A stretch of DNA of 64,000 bases from Fennellomyces sp. T-0311. Lineage: Eukaryota; Mucoromycota; Mucoromycetes; Mucorales; Lichtheimiaceae. The stretch spans positions 107,676-171,675 of the forward strand of contig JALLLT010000062.1 of assembly GCA_025266875.1 (NCBI GenBank), in the 5' to 3' direction. Made by a program: the position numbers and the translations under genes. A model generated the notes under the pieces. It was not told where the DNA came from. It saw only the letters and a list, made by a program, of their open reading frames with translations, and did no database searches. Positions 11,691 to 23,495 of this stretch are shown one piece after another. Each line of letters begins with the position of its first letter. Position 1 is the first letter of the stretch.

Positions 11691-12547
11691 CACACTGCGC
11701 GATCCACCAACATTAAATGTGCTGAATGAGCAATGTATAATCCTGTCCAAGCCCATTCACTCTATCTGACTTATATAATCCAACAGCATCCAGCCTTCAT
11801 CCGTATACCGCATGGCTAACAGTAGCATTCCATAACGTAATAATAGCTGTATCCATAGTAATCTCACGCACTGATGGTTGATTTTTGTGTGTAACGGCAG
11901 ATACAAGCAATGGATAACTATACTTACTTTTTCTCAGGCATCAAAAAGTTGCGTTCCTCATGTTTGTGTACTTTCCATCTAACCAGGTGGTGGGATGAAA
12001 ACAATATATAGCTTCCAGTGATCGTCAATGTGATAGAAGAGGTGAACAAAGCTGTTGGAGCTTCTTATCTACGCGTTTTTGATACCATTGTATTGCTGGT
12101 GCATAGCAAAATATAAGTGGATATGCGTTTTTCTCGGTGGAATCTCACGTACTCGTCATCTTCATAATGCCAGTCGAAAAGAGCGTTGTCCATTTGCTAG
12201 ATCTTGGCCCAAATGTGTTGCATGGTGAAATCAATCTTCCATCTACAAAGAGTTTAATTAGCTCCATCTTTGAAAATCGTCAGAAATCTGCTGTGTCTGT
12301 TCTCATCTGGCTCTCTCCAAGTCATTACAACACAGTTATGCCATTGTCATTGTTGAACACAATTAGGTTTATACCATAAGGTGCTTACAGCTGCTCATCC
12401 CGGAATGAAAAAAAAAGTTATAAATGTAAAGGACAACTTCACTTTATTGCTGAAATTGAGCCACCATGCCTCTGCCACAGCTGGCATTGAAATTAAATTT
12501 TTTGGTGGGGGGAGCCAGCTTAAATTGGTGGCGATATAAGTATTTTG
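11691..12547. repeat. MULE 1 right terminal inverted repeat (857 bp)
   Basis: This is the inverse copy of 8288-9144 and the same length. It is followed directly by the second copy of the target duplication GTCCAGGTAG at 12548-12557, after which Ty3-A RNase H coding resumes. Confidence 0.95.
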
Positions 12548-12557
12548 GTCCAGGTAG

Positions 12558-12840
12558 TGTCTCCATTTGCCAAGGCAGTCCTTGAAGGCAAGCATCTCCT
12601 GTTCGTACACCAAATAGTTCAATTCCGCAGGTGACATGGAGCGGGATGTGAATGCAATCGGGTGTAACTTCCTGTCGGACTGTTCTTGAGACAAAATACC
12701 ACCAATAGCAGTTGTCGACGAGGCGTCTGTGTGGAGGTAAAACCACTTATTGAGGTCAGGCAGTGCCAGCACTGGCGCTAAAGCCAATTTTTGCTTAAGA
12801 GTGTCAAAGGCAGACTGCTCAACATTGGAAATAATTTTCG
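12558..12840 (-). pseudogene. pol: Ty3-A RNase H, upstream part
   Basis: The minus strand reads through the end of the reverse transcriptase linker into RNase H. Visible blocks are VEQSAFDTLKQKL, LALPDLNKWFYLHTDASS, LSQEQSDRKLHPIAFTSR and MLAFKDCLGKWRHYLD. It then meets the MULE target duplication and continues at 8287. The N-terminal limit is near 12840, where similarity to pol stops and the Plavaka-like block starts. Confidence 0.85.
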
Positions 12841-13171
12841 GAGCTTTTTGCCTTCACCAGCCTCAAACTGCCTTTGCAATATTAAGGATATTAAGAATGC
12901 TATATAGACACTTGAAGCTGAGTAACATTAGGTTAATATCAAAATGCTTCAAATTCCTTCAAAAGTCTTAAGAAGACGTTGTAAAATTCAAATGGATTTT
13001 AAACAAAAGTCAAGATAGAACTGGCTGCGCCGAAGACATCTCAAGCTTTATACGACTAGTGATATAAGAAATGGTTTGGCAAAAACTTCACTACTAATCT
13101 ATACCACCATTTGTTCATACAATTATATTGTCGCTAATATTAAACCAGCCCATTAACAATTTACGCTGTCA

Positions 13172-16100
13172 TCATATTGAGAGAACATGTTCATCATCTT
13201 CATCGTCTGTGTTAAAACTATCATTCTCACTTTCATCAGGTCCTTCTACAGGTATGTCCGTCTCCCAGACAACTTTTGATGTCAGTAATGACACTGATCC
13301 CTTTCTATCTGTCCATAGCCCTCTGTCGGCATCGTGATTGAGAAAGTATTGCCCATAGACGTCAGCGCCGATAGCTGCCGAGAACGCACACGAAGATGAA
13401 AAATCTGGGACAATAGCGATTGAACGTTCGATCTGGCGGATATGCGCAACGAATAGACCATCGTAATTGTGATGTAATGCTTGCTTAAGAACTTCAAGAC
13501 CGGTGTCGTGCTCTTTGTTTTGCGAAACGAATTCTCGTGCTAACACAAGATAGAGCTGTTCTCCACCATACGTACACTTAAACAATAGCAAGACTTGACC
13601 ATACTTGCTTTCATCTTGCCCGTACGAGAAAAGTGCAAAGCTTTTCTGTTCGTGACTGAAAAAGCTATCATAAGTACGAATCCTATCTTGGACGACGCTA
13701 CTGTCATTTTCGTTATAATCGAGTATTGTCAGTGTCTTGTAAATGTCAATGATTGTCGTGTCAAGTAAGGGCCAGGTACGCAAATTAGTTGACGTGATGT
13801 TTCCTTCTATGTCCGTATCCAAAAATGCATGCAGTAAGGTGTAAAAAAATCTAAACGACGCACCTCTTGCACAGATATCCTGCACTGTGTTATGCCGTGG
13901 TCCCAAAGAACTGAGCATCCATTCCATCGTATTCCGCGCTTCTGTCACTTCAGAGACCGTCTTCTTCGCCTGCTGATTCCAAATGCTAGACGGCCGAGCA
14001 ACACCAACGTCAAAAAGCAAGTCTTTCTTTTCAACAAAATTTGCCATTTGGACAAGTGAGTCGAAGCAACGGTTCGTTTGCTTTGCTGGCTTCTTGGCTT
14101 CCAGAATGTGCTTGTGCTCAGAATGAGTGGTGCTATAATTGACGATTGTGCCTCTGCTATGGATATCATTGGCGTACTTCTGAAGCATATGATTCTTCGG
14201 AAACGTGAATCGCGACTTGGAATATTGTTGAAAAATCGGACTATATTCATAATAGTTTGTCAAATGGTAGTCCAGTTGCGCGAGTGAATCATCTGTATGC
14301 TCCTTTGACCTAGCAAGCATGGAAAATCGAGAAAGCTTCGTATACAGAGACACGCTTGTAGGGAAGAAAATCGTGGCAACAAGTAGTATCATCGTCATAT
14401 GGCTAAGCCATTCTGAATACGTGGTATTGGTGAGACTTGACAAGAAAAAGCCGCGATCAAATCGTTTGTGATCTTTGAACTGAGGTAGTGCTGCAGCTCA
14501 GTTATTTATAGTCGTAATTGCAGCAGAGCCGTGGACATCTCGGATGTACTTTTCTACAAAATCAAGTAAGTGCCGATACACACCGCCAATTTGATGAAGG
14601 TCGTCAACAAGAAGCGCGCTATAAATTTCAAAGTTTGGCTGAGGAAGATCCCAGAACGCGTTCTATTAAAAAGCTAGCACTTAGTGGACCAAATATTAAT
14701 GCTATTATAGAAACTCACGTTCAATGGATGAATAGAAAGCATTTTACAAAGTTTCTTCGCGTCTTTGCCTCTCCTGTTTTCGATGTAGTCCTGAGCCCTG
14801 CGAACGAGTTCCTGCATATCTGATGCTGTACGGTTCATTGAGTTTTCTGTGTTCCCATTGAAATTGGCGGTAGTAGTAAAACAACGTGGGCAGCCATGAT
14901 CCGTTCGAATCCCATGTTTGCACAACGTTAATAAATGCCTTTTAAATTAGTACGTTTGAAGCCCTGTACCATAGATATGTGCATATACTTACTGCTCTGG
15001 CATATCCGCAGAATAGCTCGCCAGCGCTGGTATACAATTAAAAACCTCCCCTTTTGGACCTTGCATAATATAGGAATGCTGACTTCGAACGTGCCAAAAT
15101 GCGAGAAAGACAATAGTGAAATATTACCATCTTCCTTTCCGAAACCATTCCGTTTTGCCATAGGTTTTACTTTCGATCACAGGAAAATATGCCAATAAGC
15201 GATGACCATGGAGGGTATCTTTGTCGGGTATTTGGCTGTGTATTGGCTACACGAAACGAGTGAGTTACGCGTGATAGTAATAATGAATGTTTTACCTAAT
15301 TTCAGGTACAATGGCAAGCACTTTCATGGTGATTGCCGTAATGACAGTTTTATCAGATGCCAGCATCAAACCCAGCACCATAGAACCATCGGAGCACTGG
15401 ATGACCTCTATAATATTTGTTGGATTGCTTTGTATAGTGTTTATTGGCATGAAATTTACAAACCTGCATATTTACCCACCAATCTCCACTGAACAAGTCT
15501 TCGTATACCCGGTCGCCATCAGAATCTCTTAAGATGGAAGGTTGGACATGTGTGACACCTTCAAATAGCGGATAGCTAAGCAACCTTTCTGAAAGATGAC
15601 GGATGTTTCGATAAATCAGCATTGGTTCCCCAACGATCGTGGCAAGTCTTTCCTTATCACTTGCTAGCTCAGGCATATCATCCAGGTTGAGGCATTCGGT
15701 GGTGAATGGCTATATTAAATGAATTTGTTATTATAAAGCTTTCAAATGAGAAATATCCCATTATTCTCCACAGCTCTATACTAACCAAAGTTACATAAGA
15801 TTTCTGGTTCTTTTTTATATTTTTGAAAACGCTTTCTATCGTGGTATACCGCACTAAAGCTTTTAACTGCGAGGTAATGGCAGTCTGTTGTGAAAGCTTG
15901 ACGATACTAACCAGACTACATATTGACCAGATATCAGAAAGCTCTCTAACCGAGGGTACTATCAACTCACTGTGTATAGTTAGCATTTGAAAGGTTACAG
16001 TCCAACGCAAATTCTGCCAGCATAAGATCAATATCTGGGACGTCCACTGCTTGGGGCCAGCTACCGGTATCCCCCAGTTCACTCCATATGTCACCACCAA

Positions 16101-16616
16101 TTTTCTCTGTATCACAAGTCAGTAATTTAATCGATGTCGAGTGTATTATGCATTGCCTTCGCGTAGCTCTTTTAAATTATGTTGAGTTGTCCACCTATTA
16201 TTAGTGGCATTCACGAGATCAGGAGCCTCGGTCTCGAGTGGTATGCCAGGTTCTTGAGATTGCTCATTGCCATTAGTATAGTGGGGTTCCAAGTCGTCCA
16301 AATAAGAATCATTTTGAAATGATTGTGAGTCTTGAGATGAATGTATGCTTTGCGTCGACTGTGAGCCTTGGGTTGGCTGTGCGTCCTGAGTCAGTTGTGA
16401 GTTCAGGGCCGGCTGGGTGTTTTGAGTTGGCCGGAATTGATCTTCTGGTGCAGAAGCACTTTGCAGACGAACCCATGTACGAGCCGCTGGTACGCTTTTA
16501 CCCTTGTGGCTCGCAAGTATGTGCTGTCGAAGTGCAGAGCTGTTGGAGAATAATCGATTTGACAAGCAGAAACGTTTTAGAAGACACGGAAAAGACTTCA
16601 GCTTTATATTTGACAT
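13172..16616 (-). pseudogene. Plavaka-like transposase (multiple lesions)
   Basis: The gene starts at 16616 with a C2H2-like finger (RLFSNSSALRQHILASH); the second Cys seems lost. A Gln/Ser-rich linker with repeated TQ..SQ units follows. Downstream blocks match the fungal Plavaka pattern: YRNIRHLSERLL with RVYEDLFSGDWWVNMQ (15676-15440), GLMLASDKTVIT (about 15350), CKHGIRTDHGCPRCF (14925) and FPKNHMLQKYANDIHSRGT with HSEHKHILEAKKPAKQTNR (about 14215-14060). The last exon, 423 codons long, is open to 13172 and ends in an acidic tail. Between 15300 and 14450 the homology jumps frames and crosses stops, so the gene is inactive. The class rests on motif order and spacing remembered from the family, not on a search. 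Confidence 0.7.
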
Positions 16617-16745
16617 GATTGGGATCTTAGCAAAAGCGCGAAGTAAGAAGACTGTTAAAATGCCGATCTAGTGGAGCCAATGAGAAAGCCAGAGAAAATA
16701 TTTTTGCTAACTCTTTACTGTTGATCTTATCATTCAAGAATCATA

Positions 16746-18284
16746 ATGCGTCCAAGAAAGAGAGCTCGCCACCGATCAAATTCTCAAGTTGTGATCCCAA
16801 GGCAAGTCAATACTCGATCAAACGCCCAAAGAAATGATCTGCCATCAGCTGAACCAGGCTCAAGCACGCAACATAGTTTGATGACGCCGGCAGGTAAGTT
16901 TTCATAAGATCTACAAAGTTAGAGAATCAATTTGATCTCACACGGATTGGAGACCCAATTCACAATAATGAAGATCTGTTTGCTCTTGTCAGGGAAGCCC
17001 TGTCGCCCATTCCTTCGCATACAAGCGGAAGTGTAACTGAAAGGTATATCAGGAACATTTGTTTCCCCGTTCCTTACTTACACTTTGATACTAGTCAAAG
17101 TGCATCTACGGTGAGGGAAAGCATGGCACCTGCTATAACAGCTCGACCCACTACACTAGCCAACCGCATTGCACCGGTCAACCCCATTGCATCAGCCAAC
17201 CCCATTACACCAGTCAACGCTAATGGGCAACCTATTGCGTTAGGTGTACACGAAGCTGAGTATGCTTCAATTGGAAAATCGTATGCAACAGTGTAACTGA
17301 AAGATTCTATCAACTTTTTGAAGCATTAAACCTTACGACTTTGATCCCAATACAAGAATTTGGACTCAATTCGAGATGGGTCTCTTTCGAGATATGGTGT
17401 TTAGCAACGCATTTCCTTCTTTTGAGGCTGCAAACGAAGCCTCTGCCAAGCTTCTTCGCAACATTCTAGGCACTGCATACGAAGAAAATAGGCCTGTTTC
17501 CGCCACTATGGTTCTTAATGTAAGAGTGATATTGATGTATTTTAATGCTACTGATGTATCTGATTAGTACTTGCAATATCTCGGGCATTGGCGCACACAG
17601 CTTCATAATTCTGTCAGATACTGACTGGATTCGTACGACTTCTAGAATAGCAACGTTCCATCTGAATTTGCAACAAGACGTGTCGGTCTTCTGAACTACT
17701 TACTTACCAACTTGAGGTATGTTTTTGTTTGCATCTTTCTCTTACTGATCACAATTTTTAGATTTGCCCGGGGAGGTTACATGGATACTGGCCGCTTTAT
17801 GCACTCCCAAGCAATCAGCGATTGTATTCGGGTTGTTCTGTTGAATAATCGCCGCGCCGGCCGTCTGACACCACTTCCAGATATTGTCCCACGACAGTGC
17901 ATCACGCTAATGACACTAATAGTATTATGTTTGGTTCTCAGGATTATATATACTAATGAACTTCGATAGATATACTACCGCTTACAAGTCCATATCGAAA
18001 GACATGCACATGAACTTACAACCGGGGATATCCAGCTGTGTGATGAAAGGCAACTTGACGAACTGCAGGGCCTTGGAGCGAACAATACGAGAATGGAAGA
18101 GCAATTTGGATTTGACTCTGTTCGGCAAGAATCGTATTTCGATTTTTTGGATCCGAATGGTCTGGTTGGCAGTAGAGTTCAATGGGAAGACATTGAGACA
18201 CTCGTAACAGGGCGCGTCGGGACAGCACGCGAGCGTGCAACCCAGGCTGGCGTCCGTCGATTGTTTAATGGTCTGTTCAATTGA
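16746..18284 (+). pseudogene. Second gene of the Plavaka-like element
   Basis: This reading frame is divergent from the transposase. The first exon begins MRPRKRARHRSNSQ and is strongly basic. A GTAAGT intron follows at about 16893. Later exons encode a low-complexity stretch of repeated AN-P-I and VNPI units (17111-17296), a helical segment with MGLFRDMVFSNAFPSFEAANE (17376-17520), and a C-terminal region ending FNGLFN at 18284. In-frame stops at 17294 and about 17625 suggest decay or exons I have mis-joined. I do not recognise the family. A role as an accessory transposition protein is a guess from its position. Confidence 0.4.
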
Positions 18285-18545
18285 TTCTCATATCAACTTA
18301 CCTCCATTATCAATGTATGTTATTCAAAACCATAGCTTAGTTGAATAAAATTTGTCGCGAATGAAAAATATATTCGGCTGTCTCATTAAACGCACTTTAT
18401 GGTTATGAAGTCGCGTATATGTAAATAAAGGCTCCAAAGCATTATAGCCTTTAGACAATCCTTACATGTTTATAGCATTTGCTAACATTATTGCCTTGAC
18501 TTAAGATCAAGAATATTGTCTAGCCTTCTTAAGAGGGGGGGTCGC

Positions 18546-19562
18546 TTAAGCAGCTTGATTGACATTTCCAGCCTTGACAGGCATATCAATGCCTTCCAAG
18601 CCTTGAATAATTTTTCCGATGAGCAGACGTCCATTGCCATGGAGTATTTTTGCAAAGGAGCTTGGTGAGAGGTTGCACAATGCCAGAGTAACCATCAATA
18701 AAGTGGTGATAGTAATTGGCAAGACCCAGAAAACATTGGACATCCTTGACGCTAGTCAGTGGTGGCCATTATACGACAGCTTGAACCTTTCCAGGATCAG
18801 TGTGCAAACCTTTGGGATCGATGACATGACCCAGAAACTCCAGTTTCTGTACCCCAAACTCGCACTTCTCGCGCTTGGCATATAATTTGTGTTCCCTCAA
18901 TGTTTGCAGCACGTTACGCAGCACTTCGTCATGCTCGTGTCGCATTTTTCTGTACACCAAAATGTCGTCCAAAAATACAGTGACGGCACAGTCGAGGTAC
19001 GGCGAAAAAATGTCCTGCATCATGTGCATGAAGGTTGCCAGGGACGAAGTCATACCGAATGGAAGGACCAAAAATTCCCAGAGTCCATAACGGGTCAAAA
19101 AAGTGGCCTTTGGAATGTCGGACTCGGTTACACGGACCTGGTGGTACCCTGAGCGAAGGTCCAGTTTCGAGAACCATTTTGCGCCTTGCAGCTGGTCCAG
19201 TAGGTCGTTCGTGTGCAGTAGAGGGTATTTGTCCTTAACGGTAATGGCATTGATCGCACGATAATCAATTACCATTCTCAGCGATTTGTCCTTCTTTGCT
19301 ACAAACAAGACTGGGGCTCCATATGGGGACTTGGAGGCGCGAATCCAGCCTTTGGCAATCAGATCATCGAGTTGTCACCGAAGTTCCTTGAGTTCGTAGT
19401 TGGAAAGACAATATAACTTTTTCACTGGTATCTTGTGTCTTGGTTCCAGAGGAATTGTGTGGTCAATGTTCCGCTTAGATGGCAAGCCTAGCGGAAGATC
19501 TTTGGAGAACACATTAGAATATGCATTGATCAGCGATGCTAGCTCCTCAGAGCTCTTCTTCA
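18546..19562 (-). pseudogene. pol: Ty3 reverse transcriptase fragment
   Basis: Minus-strand Ty3 reverse transcriptase. Blocks in order are FSKDLPLGLPSKRNIDHTI, GAPVLFVAKKDKSLRMVID, KLDLRSGYHQVRV, FLTRYGLWEFLVLPFGM, the catalytic VFLDDILVY, EFLGHVIDPKGL and FLGLANYYHHFIDGYSG. It is interrupted by TGA at 19375-19377 (after KELR, best explained by CGA) and a stop near 18769. The N-terminus is cut at 19562 by the Ty3-B 5' LTR. It may belong to the same element as 6523-12840, since order and strand agree. However, both fragments encode the short CEASFQELK-like segment at their facing ends, so a single simple insertion does not explain the pair. Confidence 0.85.
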
Positions 19563-19916
19563 TGTAATGGTGTGTCCATTACAGACGTTATCCAACCTGC
19601 AACCTGGTTGATCGCCATGCAGTATCCATATTCCGTATTGATAGACGTAGCATGTGACAACTCATATGGCGCATGGTTGGATAAGGATATTAGGATTATG
19701 TATAGCTTAGATGGAATTCATAGATTGTAAATCATAGACGCCTTAGCTATTACCCCCTAATATCTGACGTATATATAAAGCAGGATTCCTGGATACAGGA
19801 ATCCTCATCATTTATACTCTCATATAACCGGTTCCACCTTCGGGTCATTATCGTAACATTGTCTGACTCACAGCAACACACATGATTGTAAGTATCCTGT
19901 GGTCTGCACTGTTACA
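19563..19916 (+). repeat. Ty3-B 5' LTR
   Basis: 354 bp, starting TGTAATGGTGTGTCC and ending GGTCTGCACTGTTACA. The outermost TGTAA...TTACA is inverted, as in most LTRs. It contains a TATA box (GTATATATAAAG, about 19769-19781) and the short palindrome ATTCCTGGATACAGGAAT just downstream. The upstream flank is the Ty3 fragment ending CTTCA. Confidence 0.95.
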
Positions 19917-19918
19917 AT

Positions 19919-19936
19919 TGGTAGCGAAATTCGGTT
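19919..19936 (+). other. Primer binding site of Ty3-B
   Basis: TGGTAGCGAAATTCGGTT begins two bases after the 5' LTR. The opening TGG pairs with the CCA of a tRNA 3' end. The tRNA identity was not determined. The leader from 19937 to 20241 shows no convincing gene. Confidence 0.75.
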
Positions 19937-20241
19937 CTGTGAAACCGTGCTCGACACTGTAATTGAGCAGGAACCTTCTTTGAGACGTTGATGCACTGCG
20001 ACGATGCTCTTTGGCACATACCAGAATTTGTTCTAATGAGTACTCTTTGCTCGGACATTTTAGACACCTACTCTCAAAGCTCTCCAAGAAACTAAAGTTC
20101 CGCCGTACCTCTGCACACTCATCCATCCAGCCTGATTCCTCTGGTTCCGATCACACGTACCCATTTCCCAACGCTATGACAAACTAGACAGAAGACCACC
20201 CCCTTCGACGCCTTTCTCAGACGCCAGGCCATGCTGCTTCT

Positions 20242-22255
20242 ATGCTGGCCCTTGGACGACCGGCTAGACCAGTTACCCCTGCAACTGCCGCTGTGGCCCA
20301 TGCAGCTGGTAGTTCTGCAGACACTGACCTTGCCAAATTGGCCGAATTTGACAAGGATCTGGATGTACTGGTGGTACAAGACGTGCTATGCCATTCGGCT
20401 GTGGCGACGATCCCCCCTGCAGCAGCTTCAACATCTGCGACGATTGCCCTTGCAGCCAACGTTACACAGGCCGCGACGCAACCCCCTGCCGCCCCCACAT
20501 TGGCCTTTCCTGCCTTGCCTGTCCCTTCGCAGGAAGGCCGCCCTTGGGATGGCGTGGCCCAGGACCTCCAGGCCTATGCGGAGCTGACGACCGGCCATTT
20601 CCAAGGCATCTAGACAGAATTGACGGCTGCCGAAGACCGGGTCCGCGCCTTGGATGACGCCAACAACCGGATGGCCGCCCGGATTGCTTCCTTCAAGGAA
20701 CGCGACGACTGGCGCAAGCACCAGATTTCGGAGCTCGTTGCCAACCAAGAGGCGACAAATCGGCAGCTGGCAGACATGCTAGCGACGGCCGACCGCAACT
20801 TCGCCACTGCGTATGCAGCGCAACGAGAGGAGGCTGTGCACCAAGACCACCAAGCTGCTGAATTGCATCTTTTAATTCAGCAGCTAACCAAACAGCTGGC
20901 AGCTATGATGCCGGGCCCTGCTGCACCTCCCACACAAGCCGTTCCTGAGGCACCTGCACCGCCACCACCAGCCACCAGTGCACCTGTTCCTAGCCCTGGC
21001 GGCGACGACCGCCCTCCGTTCCACAACGACATCCAAGGAACGTGGGCATCGATCCATGCCGCGATGCCGCCTGTCCGCCGACAAAACCCATCCAGTGGGG
21101 GCAACAGCAGCAGCAGCAGCAGCAGTTCCAGCGGGCAAAGCCGTGGCGACCACCACCTGCGACATAACACAAACAGCACCAACCTCAGTAGAGTACGCAT
21201 CCTAATGCTGTCGACGACCTTCACTGGCAAGGGCTAACCTGAAGAGGTCCACTCCTGGCTCTTTGGGTATGAGCACTACTTTTCCCTGGTCCGTACGGTC
21301 ACCGACGACTAGAAGGTGGGTCTCGCTGCTCTGACCTTGCAGGAGACGGCCCTTCTTTGGTTCAAGGCTGAGACAAAACGTGGGGCCATGCCCACCACTT
21401 GGCCGGAGTTTTGCCGCGTTTTCTGTGCTCGTTGGCTCCCCACTAACAACCAGCAACTCCACCGACGTCAGTGGCAAGCCTGTCGCCAAGGCAATGGGAC
21501 GGTTGCCAGCTTCACGCAGCGTTTCTTGCGTCTTATGGACAGTATCGATGACATCCATGAGATGGAGGCCCGAGCCCGCTACATTGAGGGGCTGAAACCT
21601 GCGGCAGCCGCCTTTGTCGAGGATCGTGGTGGTGTCAGCTTGGACGAGATCATTTGTCAAGCTGAACACTATGACGGCCATTATGGCGATGCAAGCCCGT
21701 TCCAGTCCCTGTGTTATCTGGTTTAGATAGTGATAGAAGAACAAATAGAAGAGACAATAGGAATCTGAACACGGATTTATTCTGAATAACAATCGAGTCA
21801 ACTATCAATTCAATATTCCTTTTATACTGGGCAATACGTTGTACGGATTGCACCATCCTTGATTCTGAATGCGCATTAAGCTGAGTGCGACTCGGTATTT
21901 TAATCTTCCATTTTCGGACTTAACTCTTGGACACCACAGTCCCAACCGCCGTATGCGCAGCCAAGTGCGACGTCTTCTGCCTCGGCCGAAGCCAACTCCT
22001 CCTTTGGGCCAACGCCCATGGAAGTCGACGGAGTCGAGCGTGGCTTCTGCAAGAAGCGCAACAGTCAGGCCAGCGGGTTGTCCTCCAAGAAGGTCATTGA
22101 GGGCAAGCTTTGCTTCCGGTGTTACAAGCCTGGCCATTTTGGCAAGAACTGCCTACAGTTCAGGGACCACCTGCCGCAATCCAAGCCTAAGGGCAAGGAT
22201 AATGGCGACGACAAGGGCAAGGGCAAGGGCAAGGGACGCCAGTTTTCAAAAAACT
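20242..22255 (+). pseudogene. gag: Ty3-B gag
   Basis: The capsid-type reading frame is open from MLALGRPARP, through a long Ala/Pro-rich region and a coiled coil (20620-20880), a Ser9 tract (21110-21130), the retrotransposon gag domain (WFKAETKRGAMP, FCRVFCARWLP, FTQRFLRLMDSI; 21316-21700) and a CCHC zinc knuckle CFRCYKPGHFGKNC (about 22110-22155) followed by a Lys/Gly tail. In-frame stops lie at 20611-20613 (TAG), 21235-21237 (TAA) and about 21310 (TAG). A solo LTR interrupts the gag domain end at 21710-21938, and the frame resumes exactly when the insert and one GTCCC copy are removed. It is non-functional as it stands. Confidence 0.85.
21710..21938. mobile_element. Solo LTR inserted in gag
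   Basis: 229 bp starting TGTGTTATCTGG and ending GGACACCACA, flanked by the 5-bp duplication GTCCC (21705-21709 and 21939-21943). TG...CA ends, inverted TGTG/CACA termini and a 5-bp duplication identify it as a solo LTR. It is unrelated to the Ty3-B LTR, so it marks a different LTR family that left by recombination between its own LTRs. No internal gene. Confidence 0.9.
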
Positions 22256-22370
22256 AGGCCCACCAACAGATGCGCCCATACCTGTTGGTGACCTTTCTGG
22301 CGACGTTTCTCCAGAGCCATCATCGTTAGTTAAAGCCGCAGACGATTATCAGTGCAACGAGGGATCCATT

Positions 22371-23495
22371 TTGGATCCCGAACCCCCCATCATCACTACT
22401 AGTGTAGACGTCTCTCAGGATCCTAGTACCAATAAAGCATTTTTTGCAAAAATGAACGACGACTTTATTGATGATGACGTTTATCCTCGCTCTTTCGCTC
22501 TAACAGACGGTTGTGTTAATACGAGTGAATTGCCAGTACGGCACATCCTGATCTGGCGTGAAGGCCTTGTTAATGGGCGCAAAGCCAGGATTTTGATTGA
22601 CAGCGGGGCAACACACGATTTTGTGACGTTTTCCTTTTTGGAAGCAAGTGGACTTGCGGCTGAGACGCATTCAACCCCAGGTTCTTCCGTCAAAGTTGCC
22701 GATGCCCGATGGGCAGAATTGGCATGTTACTTGGACGCCAATGTCGTGATGGACGAATTCACCACCTCAGTTCGACTTTTTTCGGGCATTGTAAGCGACG
22801 ACCATGACGTTATACTTGGTAAAAGCTGGCTTTACGACGAGAACCCCGAAATCGACTGGAAAACCAACGGTGTCAAACCTCGGCCTCCTCCTCCGACGCC
22901 TATGGAGATTCAATTTCTTTCGCACTCGGCCAGCAACAAAGCTTTGCGTGACGTGACCGACGATGGCTTTGTTGTTCTTTGCGTGGAGAAAATCGAGGTC
23001 AACGGCGATAAGGTTGACATTCCGGGTTTGGACGCACTGGTGGACGAATTTTACGATGTTTTCCCAGATGAATTGCCTGATGGATTGCCTCCCAAACGTC
23101 ATGTGGAGCACACGATTCCGCTGGTGCCTGGTGCGCAACCACCAGCTCAGCGTATGTATCGATTATCCACCCGAGAGCTCACCGTTTTAAAGAAAACGTT
23201 GGACGATATGCTTGCCAAGGGTTGGATCCGTCCATCACACTCGCCATATGTGGTGCCAGTCCTTTTTGTCACTAAGAAGGACCAATCTCTGCGGATGATT
23301 ATTGACTACAGGGCCCTTAACAGCCTGTCAGTCAAGACGAAGGCACCCATTCCTCGTACGGACGACCTTATCCATCAGCTGCGGGGGGGGGCGAAGTATT
23401 TTAGCCGTATCGATCTGCGCTCTGGTTACTACCAGGTTCGGATCACTGAGGAAGACGTTCCCAAGACGGGTTTCCTGACGAGATACGGTCATTAC
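22371..23495 (+). pseudogene. pol: Ty3-B protease and first half of reverse transcriptase
   Basis: The aspartic protease active site is [11 protein letters not shown] (about 22592-22625). The reverse transcriptase begins near 23035 with [19 protein letters not shown], then [45 protein letters not shown] and [11 protein letters not shown]. Coding is cut after the Tyr codon by CACTA B. The target duplication TAC lies at 23493-23495 and 29430-29432, and pol resumes with the next residues EMLVLGMGLMGSPATF at 29433. No stop is seen in this part. Confidence 0.9.

Larger units (their letters stand above)
8288..12547. mobile_element. MULE transposon 1 with 857-bp TIRs
   Basis: This Mutator-like element is inserted in the RNase H coding region of Ty3-A. 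Its termini are CAAAATACTTATATCGCC on the left and the exact inverse on the right. The 10-bp target duplication GTCCAGGTAG occupies 8278-8287 and 12548-12557. The inverted repeats cover 8288-9144 and 11691-12547 and appear identical, including a nine-base homopolymer, so the insertion is young. The interior carries a plus-strand transposase gene with a zinc-binding N-terminus, a DDE domain and a SWIM finger. Confidence 0.95.
12841..18545. mobile_element. Degenerate Plavaka-like CMC transposon
   Basis: A block of about 5.7 kb separates two minus-strand Ty3 fragments. It contains a decayed Plavaka-type transposase on the minus strand (13172-16616) and a divergently transcribed second gene on the plus strand (16746-18284). 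Its ends are not securely defined. Both sides carry GCCTT motifs and a loosely inverted CAATATT...CTTAAG segment, but I could not find clean TIRs or a target duplication. The boundaries given are where Ty3 coding similarity ends. Confidence 0.6.

Noticed and set aside
20877..21230. Long minus-strand frames in gag, including a poly-Leu run
   Set aside because: Antisense of the Ser/Pro-rich gag linker; composition alone explains the open frames.
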